Position numbers and translations under genes: made by a program. A model generated the notes under the pieces. The model saw only the letters and a list, made by a program, of their open reading frames with translations, made no database searches and was not told the DNA's origin. Shown piece after piece: positions 9,784-17,784 of a stretch of DNA of 64,000 bases. This DNA comes from Scytonema hofmannii PCC 7110 (GTDB lineage: Bacteria; Cyanobacteriota; Cyanobacteriia; Cyanobacteriales; Nostocaceae), in NCBI RefSeq assembly GCF_000346485.2, contig NZ_KQ976354.1, positions 11,568,039 to 11,632,038 on the forward strand. The letters run 5' to 3'. Every line of letters starts with the position of its first letter. Positions within the stretch are counted from its first letter, which is position 1.

Positions 9784-9925
9784 GGGCGCAAGGCATTGCG
9801 CCCTTACAAAAGATGTTGTTCATTTGAACACTCAGCTTATGACCGTGCAAAGTATATCCATCTTGTGGGCTTCTGCTTCTAGCCCGCCAAATTTGTAGGA
9901 CAGGCTAGAAGCCCATCCTACAAGA
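9784..9925. repeat. two intergenic inverted repeats between convergent genes
   Basis: Between two convergent genes lie a hairpin with arms GGGCGCAA/TTGCGCCC (9784-9803) and a longer imperfect inverted repeat (about 9862-9925) with ends CTTGTGGGC and CCATCCTACAAG around AGCCCGCC. They could end transcription from both sides. The longer one resembles the element at 43453-43550. Confidence 0.65.
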
Positions 9926-9936
9926 AGTAAACTGAA

Positions 9937-11025
9937 TTAACCACTAACAACTGAAAAAACATTACGGTTTGCAGTTAATTCCCCATACACTGCCATAGTC
10001 TCTTCATGAACGCGCAACACGCTCAATCTTTCCAAGTTTTGTTGCGCTTTATTTTTCCATGTTTGCAGTAAATCGGGAGAACTGAGCAATTGCTTTAAAG
10101 CATCTGCAAGGGCTTCACTGTTAGCAGGTGGAACTAGTATCCCAGCTTGACCATCATCTAATGCTTCAGGTATTCCGTCTACATGAGTAGCGACGATCGC
10201 GCAACCAGCTTCGCGGGCTTCTGGAATGACAAGTGGAGACGGGTCACGGTGAGAAGCCAACACAAAAATATCACATCCTAACATATAAGGTTGTGGTTCT
10301 GCTTGAAAGCCTTCAAAATGGATTCTGTCTTTAAAAGGAGTGCTCTTGGCTTGCTCTTCAAACATGGGTCGGTCAGGACCATTCCCCACCAAGTAGAGAT
10401 GGGTATCCGGAAAATCACCAGCAATGAGAGCAAAAGCACCAATTAACTCACCAATACCCTTGCGCTGATACATTCCTGCAACAGTTGCGATTGCTGGTTT
10501 ATGCAATTGCATTGGTAAGTACTCTTGAAGCCTTCGACTACGAACGCTTCCCAAAGTCCCATTAGACACAACCCTCAGTTTTTGCCGCGAAATACCGCGC
10601 TTTGCCATCGACTCAGCAACAGCATGACTCACTGCAATGACGCGGTCTGCGAAACCCATTAGTGTTGAACTGCGCTGGAATTCGTTGTGTACTGTAGAGA
10701 CTAAAGCATAGCTAGATGAAGCCTTTAACAATCTTGCCAGTACAATCCCAGTCATCATATGGGTATGGACTATCTGTGGCTCAAACGCTTTGACAATTTC
10801 CCGGTAACGCAAAGACGCATTCCATATATTAATGAGCGTCCTTTTTTGATCCAATTTGAAGTGCTTGACACCATAACTTGCAAGCAGTGCCTCATACTCT
10901 CCACCTATAGAGGCAATACCTACATCATGACCATTTTTAGCTTGCAGGCAAGCTAAATCCACCGCCACATTGACAATTCCATTACCGATTTCTTGGACGT
11001 GGTTTAAAATATGTAGAACACGCAT
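9937..11025 (-). CDS. family 4 glycosyltransferase (GT-B fold)
   Basis: The protein is about 362 aa from the preferred ATG at 11025, where the product begins MRVLHILNHVQEIGNG as GT4 enzymes usually do. The frame stays open to a TTG at 11145, but those 40 extra residues do not look like the family. The donor-site half has KPAIATVAGMYQRKGIGELI, IHFEGFQAEPQPYMLGCDIF, then HRDPSPLVIPEAREAGCA, matching the GT4 nucleotide-sugar site, although the first E of the usual E-x7-E motif is replaced by P-S-P. It is convergent to the polysaccharide cluster and probably belongs to the same pathway. The substrate is unknown. Confidence 0.88.
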   Translation of the reverse strand: MRVLHILNHVQEIGNGIVNVAVDLACLQAKNGHDVGIASIGGEYEALLASYGVKHFKLDQKRTLINIWNASLRYREIVKAFEPQIVHTHMMTGIVLARLLKASSSYALVSTVHNEFQRSSTLMGFADRVIAVSHAVAESMAKRGISRQKLRVVSNGTLGSVRSRRLQEYLPMQLHKPAIATVAGMYQRKGIGELIGAFALIAGDFPDTHLYLVGNGPDRPMFEEQAKSTPFKDRIHFEGFQAEPQPYMLGCDIFVLASHRDPSPLVIPEAREAGCAIVATHVDGIPEALDDGQAGILVPPANSEALADALKQLLSSPDLLQTWKNKAQQNLERLSVLRVHEETMAVYGELTANRNVFSVVSG

Positions 11026-11255
11026 TGAATTCGGCTCATCTTCAGAACATACAATATCAATCAAAAAAAGTTTGGTTTCTCCGGATAAATTTGCCAAATT
11101 ATGCATACAGGAGAAAAAGGTCAAAGAATCTTTTAAGAATTGCAATCTTTTTTTACAGAAATTTCTTTATTCAAAAATATTTCAAGGGAATTCTATTTGA
11201 ACTTCGTTGGCTACTTAGGGTTGTTAGATCCAAAAAAGATTTTATATAATAATGA

Positions 11256-11561
11256 CTATTCCTTAGGAAAAATCTCAGGGCTGTTTTTACGAGGTATAGG
11301 CTTTTCTTCTATCTGAGGTTGCGGATTTACTTTAAGAACAGGCTCCTTTGAAGAATTTTGTCTTTCTCTAAGAATTTGAATTTCTCTCTCTATCACATCC
11401 TGTCCCTTATTAAAAAAGTCTTGAGAGTTGAAAGGAACTAGATCGCGGGAGAAACGTTGAATTTGTGTTGGAGTCAGATGAGGTGTATCTTGGATGGCAG
11501 AAGCAGACGTTTGTCCGACTAGTAGAAAAGGCACTAAGTATACTAAAGTTTTGATTTTCAT
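11256..11561 (-). CDS. small secreted or lipoprotein-like hypothetical protein
   Basis: From the ATG at 11561 the product is 101 aa and starts with a typical signal peptide (MKIKTLVYLVPFLLVGQTSA, cleavage likely after SAS-A). The mature part is charged and proline-rich, with IQRFSRDLVPFNSQDFF and a terminal PQPQIEEKPIPRKN. The frame extends to 11660, but the extra residues precede the signal peptide and are less plausible. No family recognised. It stands alone upstream of a glycosyltransferase on the same strand (gap about 230 bases), so function cannot be inferred from neighbours. Confidence 0.6.
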   Translation of the reverse strand: MKIKTLVYLVPFLLVGQTSASAIQDTPHLTPTQIQRFSRDLVPFNSQDFFNKGQDVIEREIQILRERQNSSKEPVLKVNPQPQIEEKPIPRKNSPEIFPKE

Positions 11562-11881
11562 AGATGGAGAGATGGCAGTTTGAATGGGATACCTGCCATA
11601 ACGTAGGAATAGTGTTTCAAACCTTCTTGTGTAAGTTTGATTACTACCAGGATAAACCAATCAACTTTTTACTGTCCTCCTACAAATGGGTGAGCTATTG
11701 ATAAGAGGCTACTTCAATTGCAGAAGTCAGGTGCGGACATTCAATCGAAAAGCCCTGTATTGCTACAAAGTTTGTTCTGTCTAGTTTTCAGTCTTTTTTT
11801 AACGTCGAACTCAGGTTTTTTGGAACGAAAACCAACAAATTAAAGATAAAATGGGAAGCAAACTCAATCACCTTGAGCGCT

Positions 11882-12097
11882 ATGAAAACATCAGCACTTC
11901 AGCAAGCCATTGAATCAGTAGAAAGTTTACCCATAGAAGATCAAGAAATCTTGCTCGATCTCCTGCAAAAACGATTACTTGAACGGCGAAGAACTAACTT
12001 ATACCAAGAGATTAGCGAAATTAAACAAGAATTTGCCTCAGGAGACGTAAAATTTGGCTCAGTAGATCAATTTTTAGCAGAATTAGATCAACCATGA
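11882..12097 (+). CDS. antitoxin-like protein of a RelE-type TA module
   Basis: The 71-aa helical protein starts MKTSALQQAIESVESLP and contains EDQEILLDLLQKRLLERRR, a pattern of small cyanobacterial antitoxins paired with RelE/YafQ-type toxins. An in-frame TTG three codons upstream is less likely as a start. Its stop overlaps the ATG of the toxin frame (ATGA at 12094-12097), the standard translational coupling of a TA pair. It would bind and neutralise the toxin and repress its own promoter. Because the toxin is frameshifted, it may now be an orphan. Confidence 0.75.
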   Translation: MKTSALQQAIESVESLPIEDQEILLDLLQKRLLERRRTNLYQEISEIKQEFASGDVKFGSVDQFLAELDQP

Positions 12098-12376
12098 AAA
12101 TCGGTTGGACACCCAAATCCCTTCGTGCTTTTAAACGTCTAATACGTAAAAACCCGAATCTTAGACCCCTAATTGAACAAACCGAGTCGCCAATTAGCCG
12201 AAGACCCCTTTCATCCTAGCTTACATACCCACAAGCTTAAAGGCGATTTATCAAATATCTGGTCATCATCAATTGATTATAGTTATCGTCTTTTGTTTGA
12301 ATTCGTGGAAGACCCTGAAGATCAAGAAGAGGCGATATTACTCATAAATTTGGGATCGCATGATGAAGTATATTAG
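12094..12376 (+). pseudogene. RelE/ParE-family mRNA interferase toxin, frameshifted
   Basis: Reading from the ATG at 12094 gives KIGWTPKSLRAFKRLIRKN...LRPLIEQT and then nonsense and a stop. From about 12185 the next frame continues RQLAEDPFHPSLHTHKLKG and ends in LLFEFVEDP...LINLGSHDEVY at 12376. Together these give the whole expected RelE-like toxin (about 93 aa), so one extra base near 12184 breaks the gene. The family cleaves ribosome-bound mRNA. The C-terminal HDEVY and the R/H residues are still present. Either the toxin has been inactivated, leaving the antitoxin alone, or the base is a sequencing error. Confidence 0.82.
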
Positions 12377-12604
12377 TTGGGGTCCTGTCCGATATTATAG
12401 TGCGATCGCAGCATTTCGCGGTGAGTAGCCAGATAACGGAGTACACGCAACGTAAATCACCGTCACGCGGTATGTGGTTGGCAAACCCATTATCCTCAAC
12501 CTATCCCTTGGATTACGGTTTATAATGAAACTAATTGACTATCTTTGGAGCGGGCAAAGACCCGCGCCACAAGATTTTTTTTACCAAGTGCCTCTCAAAA
12601 AAAT

Positions 12605-12693
12605 TATACCAATTTGAAAAAATAATGCGACAGATAGTTGACTAAAATTAAGTCCCGCAAGGCTTTTTCAATCCAAAATCTAAAATCCAAAAT
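12605..12693. repeat. dispersed repeat, copy 1 (pairs with 16488-16586)
   Basis: An ordered string of short motifs (ATACCAATTTGA, AATAATGCGACAGATAG, then TCAATCCAAAATCTAAAATC) is repeated in the same order at 16488-16586. Here it lies just downstream of a TPR gene stop. The rest of the gap from 12377 holds a HIP1 site at 12401 and a small GGCAAAGACCCGCGCC hairpin-like segment, with no gene visible. Confidence 0.75.
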
Positions 12694-12697
12694 GATA

Positions 12698-13504
12698 TTA
12701 CCTTTGAACTTCTTTGAGGATTTGAACAACTTGGTCATACCTATTTTGATGACCCTGCTGCTGAAACAATTCTGCTGCTTTTTGTAAATCTTGGATTCCC
12801 TGCTGTGTTTTCTTTGTATTTAAGTACAGAATTCCTCGGTTTTTATAAGCGAGGGCATAGTCTGTTTTCAGAGCGATCGCTTGATTGTAATCTTCTAGTG
12901 CTCCTTGGCGATCGCGCATCTGCAATTTGACATTTCCGCGATTGAGATATGCAGAGTAGGGTCCTTTGTCCGTCCAGTTGTTGACTTGAATTGCCTTTGT
13001 ATAGTCAGCAATGGCTGCTTTCCGAACGCCCATATTTTGCTGAACAATGCCTCTGTTGTAGTACGCTTCAGAGTCTTGAGGATTTATACGGATAGCTTGG
13101 TTATAATCGGCTACCGCTCCTTTATAATTACCCATCTCATCCCGTAGTTGTCCTCGGTTAATATAAGCGTCAACAATCGCTCCTTTACCCCAACTTTGGT
13201 TGACTTGAATTGCTTTATTATAGTCAGAGATCGCGGCTTCTTTATTTCCTAAATCGTAATATGTTATGGCTCTATTGTAGTATGCTAGGGAATAGCGGGG
13301 GTTGAGGCGGATTGCTTGGGTATAGTCTGCCAACGCTCCTTGTAAGTCTCCTGCATTGGATTTTTCCAGTCCTTGATTGAGTAAGTCACTGGGGCTACTT
13401 TGAGGGCTTTCTATTGGTGGTGGTGTTTGAGCATAAACTTGAGGAATATTGACCAGAACAGCGAACGCACCCAGAATTGCAATGGAAGTGGAAGTTAATC
13501 TCAT
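12698..13504 (-). CDS. exported tetratricopeptide repeat protein
   Basis: The 268-aa protein begins with a signal peptide (MRLTSTSIAILGAFAVLV, cleavage near VYA-Q), so the ATG at 13504 is preferred over the longer frame to 13591. After a Pro/Ser-rich linker there are six or so TPR units with the consensus A-x-Y-N-R-G-x-x-x-x-x-x-G and D-Y-x-x-A-I, such as GDLQGALADYTQAIRLNP. These helices form a protein-binding scaffold, probably in the periplasm or lumen. It follows a second TPR gene of the same type by 87 bases on the same strand, so the two are probably co-transcribed paralogues. Confidence 0.88.
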   Translation of the reverse strand: MRLTSTSIAILGAFAVLVNIPQVYAQTPPPIESPQSSPSDLLNQGLEKSNAGDLQGALADYTQAIRLNPRYSLAYYNRAITYYDLGNKEAAISDYNKAIQVNQSWGKGAIVDAYINRGQLRDEMGNYKGAVADYNQAIRINPQDSEAYYNRGIVQQNMGVRKAAIADYTKAIQVNNWTDKGPYSAYLNRGNVKLQMRDRQGALEDYNQAIALKTDYALAYKNRGILYLNTKKTQQGIQDLQKAAELFQQQGHQNRYDQVVQILKEVQR

Positions 13505-13591
13505 AACTTTATATTTAGTCGTGTGATTATACAGAAAGTAAGTTCTTTCCAACTTAGGATGCCCAATTCCATTGCAAAATAACAACTTCAA

Positions 13592-14521
13592 TCAGAGAAG
13601 AGCAATTTCTGATAAAAATGGAAGTTGCCGCCGTATATTCTCAAGAAAATCCAGAGTTTTTTCGTATGCTGCGGTTTCTTTATGGAAAGCAAAGTTATCC
13701 GCCGCCTTTTGTAAGTCTGTAATTGCTGCTTGTTTGTAACCAAGCAAGTGATAAGCAACACCCCGATTAAAATGAGCATGGGCGTTGTTTGGGTGTAACT
13801 TGAGTGATGCCGTAAAGTCAGCGATCGCACTCCTGTTATCCCCACTTCGCCCACAAACACAACCTCGATTGTAGTAAGCTCTGTAGTTATTGGGGTCGAT
13901 ACGAAGTGCTGTTGAGAAGTCGAGTAAAGCCGTTTGTAAGTTTAACAACTGGAAATGAGCCAGTCCTCGGTCATTGTAGATATCTGCTAAAAGTTGATTG
14001 GATATCTGAGGAATCTGAGTTAACGCCAAATTGTAATCGGATATTGCCTGTTGGTAATTCCCTAACATGGCATTGGCTACCCCTCGGTTGTAGTAAGCTT
14101 TAAAGTTATGGGGTTTAAGTGCAGTAACTTGATTGTTGTCAGCAATCGCCGCTTGATAATCCCCCAGTCTGTAGTGTGCTAGTCCCCGATTAAGGTACGC
14201 ATCAACATTGTTCGGTGCAAAATTTATGACTCGATTGCAATCGGCAACGGCATTCTGATAATCTTCTAACTGAAGATAAGCAAGGCATCGATTGCTATAG
14301 GCGGCGGTAAAATTACTTTTAAGTTGAATAGCCTCTGTAAAATCTTTAACAGCTAGGATATAATCGCTGTTGAGCATCTTTTCAACACCTAACTTAAAGA
14401 AGTCGCCTGCTGTCATCTGGGTATCAGGGGTAGATGACGGGTACGCAGGTAAAGTAAAATAAAGGCAGGCGAATGCAACAACAATACTGAAATTGAGCAT
14501 GAATCGAAAGCAGCGATTCAT
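13592..14521 (-). CDS. exported tetratricopeptide repeat protein
   Basis: The 309-aa protein starts with a hydrophobic signal segment (FMLNFSIVVAFACLYFTLP) and has about six to seven TPR units, for example AAYSNRCLAYLQLEDYQNAV and KAYYNRGVANAMLGNYQQAI. The ATG at 14521 is preferred; a TTG two codons upstream is less likely. Its repeat consensus is very close to that of the next gene, which suggests duplication. It should act as an extracytoplasmic adaptor rather than an enzyme. It lies downstream of the cytochrome c6 gene on the same strand, 157 bases away, with a repeat-rich gap that makes a shared transcript uncertain. Confidence 0.86.
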   Translation of the reverse strand: MNRCFRFMLNFSIVVAFACLYFTLPAYPSSTPDTQMTAGDFFKLGVEKMLNSDYILAVKDFTEAIQLKSNFTAAYSNRCLAYLQLEDYQNAVADCNRVINFAPNNVDAYLNRGLAHYRLGDYQAAIADNNQVTALKPHNFKAYYNRGVANAMLGNYQQAISDYNLALTQIPQISNQLLADIYNDRGLAHFQLLNLQTALLDFSTALRIDPNNYRAYYNRGCVCGRSGDNRSAIADFTASLKLHPNNAHAHFNRGVAYHLLGYKQAAITDLQKAADNFAFHKETAAYEKTLDFLENIRRQLPFLSEIALL

Positions 14522-14574
14522 AGGCAATGTCTCACATTAAATTACAATACGTAAGCTTCTAGAAGCAGTCAGGG

Positions 14575-14635
14575 TCAGGGGGTCAGGGATTAGGGAAAAA
14601 CCCAATGCCCAATGCCCCTTGCCCCTTGCCCATTT
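14575..14635. repeat. G-rich/C-rich heptamer-type inverted repeat
   Basis: GGTCAGGGGGTCAGGGATTAGGG is followed by CCCAATGCCCAATGCCCCTTGCCCC, imperfectly complementary runs that could fold into a hairpin between petJ and the TPR gene. The C-rich arm resembles the block inside the chelatase gene at 57090-57110. Confidence 0.65.
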
Positions 14636-14678
14636 TTATATGTCTTGGTATACGCAGTTCATGATGGGTACTGAGATT

Positions 14679-15017
14679 TTACTTCCATTCCTTATTATTA
14701 GCTTCGTCTAGCACATATGCTGCTACATCTTCAATTTCCTCAGGTTTCAAACGACCTTTGAAGGCAGGCATTGCATTTTTACCCTTTGTGACTTGGGCAA
14801 TGATGGCGTCAGGTGAGTTCATCTCGTACTTGTCTAAGGCATCTTTCTTCAAGCTTTTCTGAGCTTGAACTAAGTTCTTACCACCCGCATGACAAGAAGC
14901 ACAATTGGCGTTAAAGATTTTGGCTCCCTTGACGGTATCAGATGCCAAAGCAGGACGGTTGAAAGCAAAAGTAAATATTGCTATAGCCAGCAACAGCACT
15001 GCAACAAATTTTTTCAT
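14679..15017 (-). CDS. petJ: cytochrome c6 (soluble lumenal electron carrier)
   Basis: The 112-aa precursor has a signal peptide to about Ala25 (AFNRPALA-S), then the haem-binding CASCH motif at residues 39-43 and the axial ligand Met83 in KGKNAMPAF. The C-terminal [14 protein letters not shown] helix is typical of cytochrome c6. It carries electrons from the cytochrome b6f complex to photosystem I or to terminal oxidase in the thylakoid lumen, as an alternative to plastocyanin. A GGAGAC ribosome site precedes the ATG. The family is often induced by copper shortage, but no operator was identified here. Confidence 0.95.
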   Translation of the reverse strand: MKKFVAVLLLAIAIFTFAFNRPALASDTVKGAKIFNANCASCHAGGKNLVQAQKSLKKDALDKYEMNSPDAIIAQVTKGKNAMPAFKGRLKPEEIEDVAAYVLDEANNKEWK

Positions 15018-15234
15018 CCTTTGTCTCCTCTACAAACAGGCGCATTCTAGAAAATCCTTCATAATTCTCTGGTGCATGGTTTATGCCGTCAAAAGACAAC
15101 CTGTCAAACTTGGCTTGTTGTTGCAATAGCAGTGCAATAACAAGTTACTGAAAAGTGACCTTGGGGAGTAATTTCGGTTTAAGATTTGTTGTGAGAGAAC
15201 TTTAGCTCCATTATTTAAAGACACTTAGCAATCA

Positions 15235-15642
15235 ATGGGACAGTATGAACGCCTAATTCTCATGGCAGAGGATGAACTGACGCAGTACAGTACCGATGCT
15301 CGTAAAATCGAAAAACTTCGGCAGAAGATTGGTCTTTCTGTTTCCGCAAAAGAACAACAAGAGGTCAAAAAAGTACTGCTTGCTGAAATGCCCTCCGATC
15401 CGATTTCTCAACTAGTGGAAACGCAGCGTCAGGCTGTGGCGCTACCTTTCTGGGGTATTGCCGGTCTAGGACTGCTGCTGGGAATTTCTTTTATGCAACC
15501 TTTAGACTTGATTGCTACCGTAATTGGTACGGCGATCGCTATCCGTGTGCAAAAGTGGGGCTGGCGGTTGCAAGCTAAACGTTTGGTATTACAAACACTG
15601 GAGGATATTGAAGAGCGAATTCGGAAAGAGCGATCTGCATGA
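15235..15642 (+). CDS. two-helix membrane protein of unknown function
   Basis: The 135-aa protein has a charged N-terminal helical part (about residues 1-60, with RKIEKLRQKIGLSVSAKEQQ), then two adjacent hydrophobic stretches (WGIAGLGLLLGISFM and LIATVIGTAIAIRV, about residues 73-105). It ends in a charged helix LQTLEDIEERIRKERSA. The pattern suggests a small plasma- or thylakoid-membrane protein with both ends in the cytoplasm. It is divergent from petJ (218-base gap). I do not recognise the family. Confidence 0.72.
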   Translation: MGQYERLILMAEDELTQYSTDARKIEKLRQKIGLSVSAKEQQEVKKVLLAEMPSDPISQLVETQRQAVALPFWGIAGLGLLLGISFMQPLDLIATVIGTAIAIRVQKWGWRLQAKRLVLQTLEDIEERIRKERSA

Positions 15643-15732
15643 TAACGTGCGATCGCTTCACTGAGGAGTGATTGTAAGATAAAGCTATCCACAGAAGAGA
15701 AAATTCTCTTAACTTGGATAGGTCTGTGACAT

Positions 15733-15825
15733 TTAACATGAAAGCATCAACTTGAACACAACTTCACGTCGCGGATCGCGGTTAACCAGCACAACGAGCA
15801 AACTAGCATCCACAATCACACTCAT
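15733..15825 (-). pseudogene. VapC-like PIN toxin remnant, truncated after 30 codons
   Basis: The frame starts ATG and encodes MSVIVDASLLVVLVNRDPRR, the first strand and first conserved Asp of a PIN-domain ribonuclease, then ends at a stop after 30 residues, where the family has about 130. The other acidic residues of the active site are absent, so it cannot be a working nuclease. Its ATG overlaps the stop of a small antitoxin frame (ATGA), as in an intact vapBC pair. Nothing PIN-like follows downstream, so the rest has been deleted. Confidence 0.75.
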
Positions 15826-15950
15826 TGGCTCAAATGTCCCCGTTCTTCCAGATCCTCCCGACTAAGACGAATTAATTCAACTGCATCGACCAATGGTAGG
15901 CGACTAGTTAGTTCATCTAAACTTTCAAGGGCAACGTGTGGAGTCGTCAC
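15822..15950 (-). CDS. small VapB-like antitoxin
   Basis: A 42-aa protein from GTG at 15950: VTTPHVALESLDELTSRLP and then VELIRLSREDLEERGHLSQ. It is small and acidic. It overlaps the upstream HicB-like gene by four bases (GTGA) and the PIN remnant by four bases (ATGA), a tightly coupled three-gene arrangement. By position it is the antitoxin of the truncated PIN toxin. With the toxin destroyed, its present role is unclear. Confidence 0.6.
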   Translation of the reverse strand: MTTPHVALESLDELTSRLPLVDAVELIRLSREDLEERGHLSQ

Positions 15951-16153
15951 GCAACGCCAACCTCCAGATCCACGTAATATGATTCTCCTTCCTGGTTCAG
16001 TTCCTCAACAACTTCCAAGTACTCTTGAATTGCAATCTTAATATTTTCTAAAGCCTCTGCCTCCGTTTCACCTTGAGAACAACATCCACGCAAGGTAGGA
16101 CACCAAACAGCGTAGCCTTCTTCAGTTTTAAGCAGTTTAACTAGATATCGCAT
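15947..16153 (-). CDS. HicB-like family protein
   Basis: The 68-aa product from ATG 16153 has MRYLVKLLKTEEGYAVWCP followed by LRGCCSQGETEAEALENIK and AIQEYLEVVEEL, the degraded RNase-H-like fold of HicB/UPF0150 antitoxins. A longer frame to 16228 adds an unrelated basic leader. Classical HicB proteins pair with HicA, but no HicA gene is next to it. Here it is joined to a VapB/VapC-type remnant by overlapping start and stop codons. It could be a solitary HicB-like protein or part of a composite antitoxin operon. Confidence 0.8.
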   Translation of the reverse strand: MRYLVKLLKTEEGYAVWCPTLRGCCSQGETEAEALENIKIAIQEYLEVVEELNQEGESYYVDLEVGVA

Positions 16154-16487
16154 GAGACGTTCGATTACTTTTATAACTAGAACTATATTTATTTTACTAA
16201 CCTTAATTCTAAGGTGCGATCGCTCCACTAAATTTTGTCTGGTGAAAAAAAGTACCGCTTGACATTTTGTAGTATATGTATTATAAAGATATTGTACTGC
16301 ATTCTACAGATACGTTGCGCGAACAGGGGTTTGTACAACTTTACGCTCGGTCAAAAAATTTTATGCATTAACGTTCCTGATGAATTATAGACTTTTCATC
16401 CTGATTCTAAGTTGTGGATAATTCACAGCGATATATCGTTGTGCTATAAAAACACTATTTTAAAATACTCTAATTCTGTGAAGAGGT

Positions 16488-16586
16488 GATACCAAGTTGA
16501 CAAAATAATGCGACAAATAGTGGGATGAAATTGAGACGCTAGCAAAGCTTTCTCAATCCAAAATATAAAATCTAAAATCCAAAATT
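16488..16586. repeat. dispersed repeat, copy 2, just upstream of RNA ligase
   Basis: This shares with 12605-12693 the ordered motifs ATACCAAGTTGACAAAATAA, TGCGACAAATAG and TCAATCCAAAATATAAAATC. It ends only nine bases before the RNA ligase ATG, so it occupies that gene's leader. The rest of the 16154-16487 gap is AT-rich, with no gene seen. Confidence 0.72.
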
Positions 16587-16595
16587 CTATGAGTT

Positions 16596-17588
16596 ATGAG
16601 CATATTTAAAGTTGAGGTTGTTGAAATCAAGAGTGTTACTTCTCACCCAAATGCTGATAGACTTGACATTATAACTTTGGAAGGCATGGCGTATCAAGTC
16701 ATCGGTGCAAAAGGAAACTTTAAACCTAGAGACTTTGCCTTTTACTTTCCTATAGATAGTGTGATTCCAGAAGACTATCTTGATAAATTTGGAATTCGTC
16801 CTTATTATTCCAAAAAACTTCGTGCTGCCAAACTACGGGGCATTTTTTCTGAAGGCTTGCTCATTCCTGTAGGAGCGAATTTTACAGGAAATCCTGGGGA
16901 TGACTATACCGAGTATTTCGGTGTTACTAAATATGAATATCCAATTCCTCAAGGAATGCGTGGGGAAATGGAAAGCTACATTGGGCATTATAAATTTCCC
17001 AGTCCAGAAAATCTCAAGCGCTACAAAGATGTCTTAATTGAAGGTGAGGAAGTCGTAGTCACAGAAAAGCTCCATGGAACTAACTTCACAGTATTAGTAG
17101 ATGCTGATGGCAATACTCATATGGGCAGCCATAACTACTTTTGGAAAAATAATGAGGTTAATAAAAATCTAGTTTATGTTCGTGCTTATCACGAGAATAT
17201 TGTTTTACAAAAACTTCCACCTCTAACTCAAGTCTTTGGAGAAATCTATGGTGTCCAAGATATTAAATACGGTTTACCAAATGGCAAGATAGGGCTGGCT
17301 GTATTTGCTGTCCGTCAGGGTAAGGAGTTTCTCAATTACAGCGATTTTGTTGCTTTTTGTGAAGAATTTTCTTTACCAAGAGTACCTGTACTTTACACAG
17401 GTGCTTATAGTTGGGACGCGGTGTCGCAATTTAACAATGCCAATAGTACACTCAGCCCAGACTGTATAATGGAAGGTGTTGTTGTGCAACCTACCGTTGA
17501 AAGACACCATCCTGAAATCGGTAGGGTTGTGCTGAAGTTAATTAGCGATAGATATTTACTTCGCCATGAAGGAACAGAATTACATTAA
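16596..17588 (+). CDS. RNA ligase, Rnl5/DraRnl-like with N-terminal OB domain
   Basis: The 330-aa protein has an N-terminal module VEVVEIKSVTSHPNADRLDI (about residues 5-110) resembling the OB-type domain of Deinococcus and Naegleria RNA ligases, then a nucleotidyltransferase core. Motif I is TEKLHGTNF with Lys158 as the AMP-accepting nucleophile. Motif III is QVFGEIYG, motif IV MEGVVVQP and motif V VVLKLISDRY. Such enzymes seal nicked or broken RNA with ATP and act in RNA repair. Two AAA ATPase genes follow on the same strand after 196 bases, suggesting a functional cassette. RNA rather than DNA ligation is inferred from the family. Confidence 0.9.
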   Translation: MSIFKVEVVEIKSVTSHPNADRLDIITLEGMAYQVIGAKGNFKPRDFAFYFPIDSVIPEDYLDKFGIRPYYSKKLRAAKLRGIFSEGLLIPVGANFTGNPGDDYTEYFGVTKYEYPIPQGMRGEMESYIGHYKFPSPENLKRYKDVLIEGEEVVVTEKLHGTNFTVLVDADGNTHMGSHNYFWKNNEVNKNLVYVRAYHENIVLQKLPPLTQVFGEIYGVQDIKYGLPNGKIGLAVFAVRQGKEFLNYSDFVAFCEEFSLPRVPVLYTGAYSWDAVSQFNNANSTLSPDCIMEGVVVQPTVERHHPEIGRVVLKLISDRYLLRHEGTELH

Positions 17589-17653
17589 TAAGGATAAAGG
17601 ATGAAGAAATATAACAACTACTTTTATAGCAATCCTAAATCATTCATGAGATA

Positions 17654-17688
17654 AAGAAACCCGGTATCTGAGAGATACTGGGTTTCTA
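17654..17688. repeat. palindromic repeat, GAAACCCGGTTTC family
   Basis: Inverted repeat AGAAACCCGGTATCT / AGATACTGGGTTTCT between the RNA ligase and the first AAA gene. It could weaken or end read-through between them. Confidence 0.78.
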
Positions 17689-17784
17689 AGGCTCAGTATT
17701 TTCTCGCAAATCCCATAAAATTGCTATACCAAACTCTCACGAAAAAAAAAGACATAATATTAACACTGCTGCATTATTAAAATC

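Noticed and set aside
11026..11145. N-terminal extension of the minus-strand GT4 gene from TTG 11145
   Set aside because: The 40 extra residues do not match a GT4 N-terminus, while MRVLHILNH at 11025 does.
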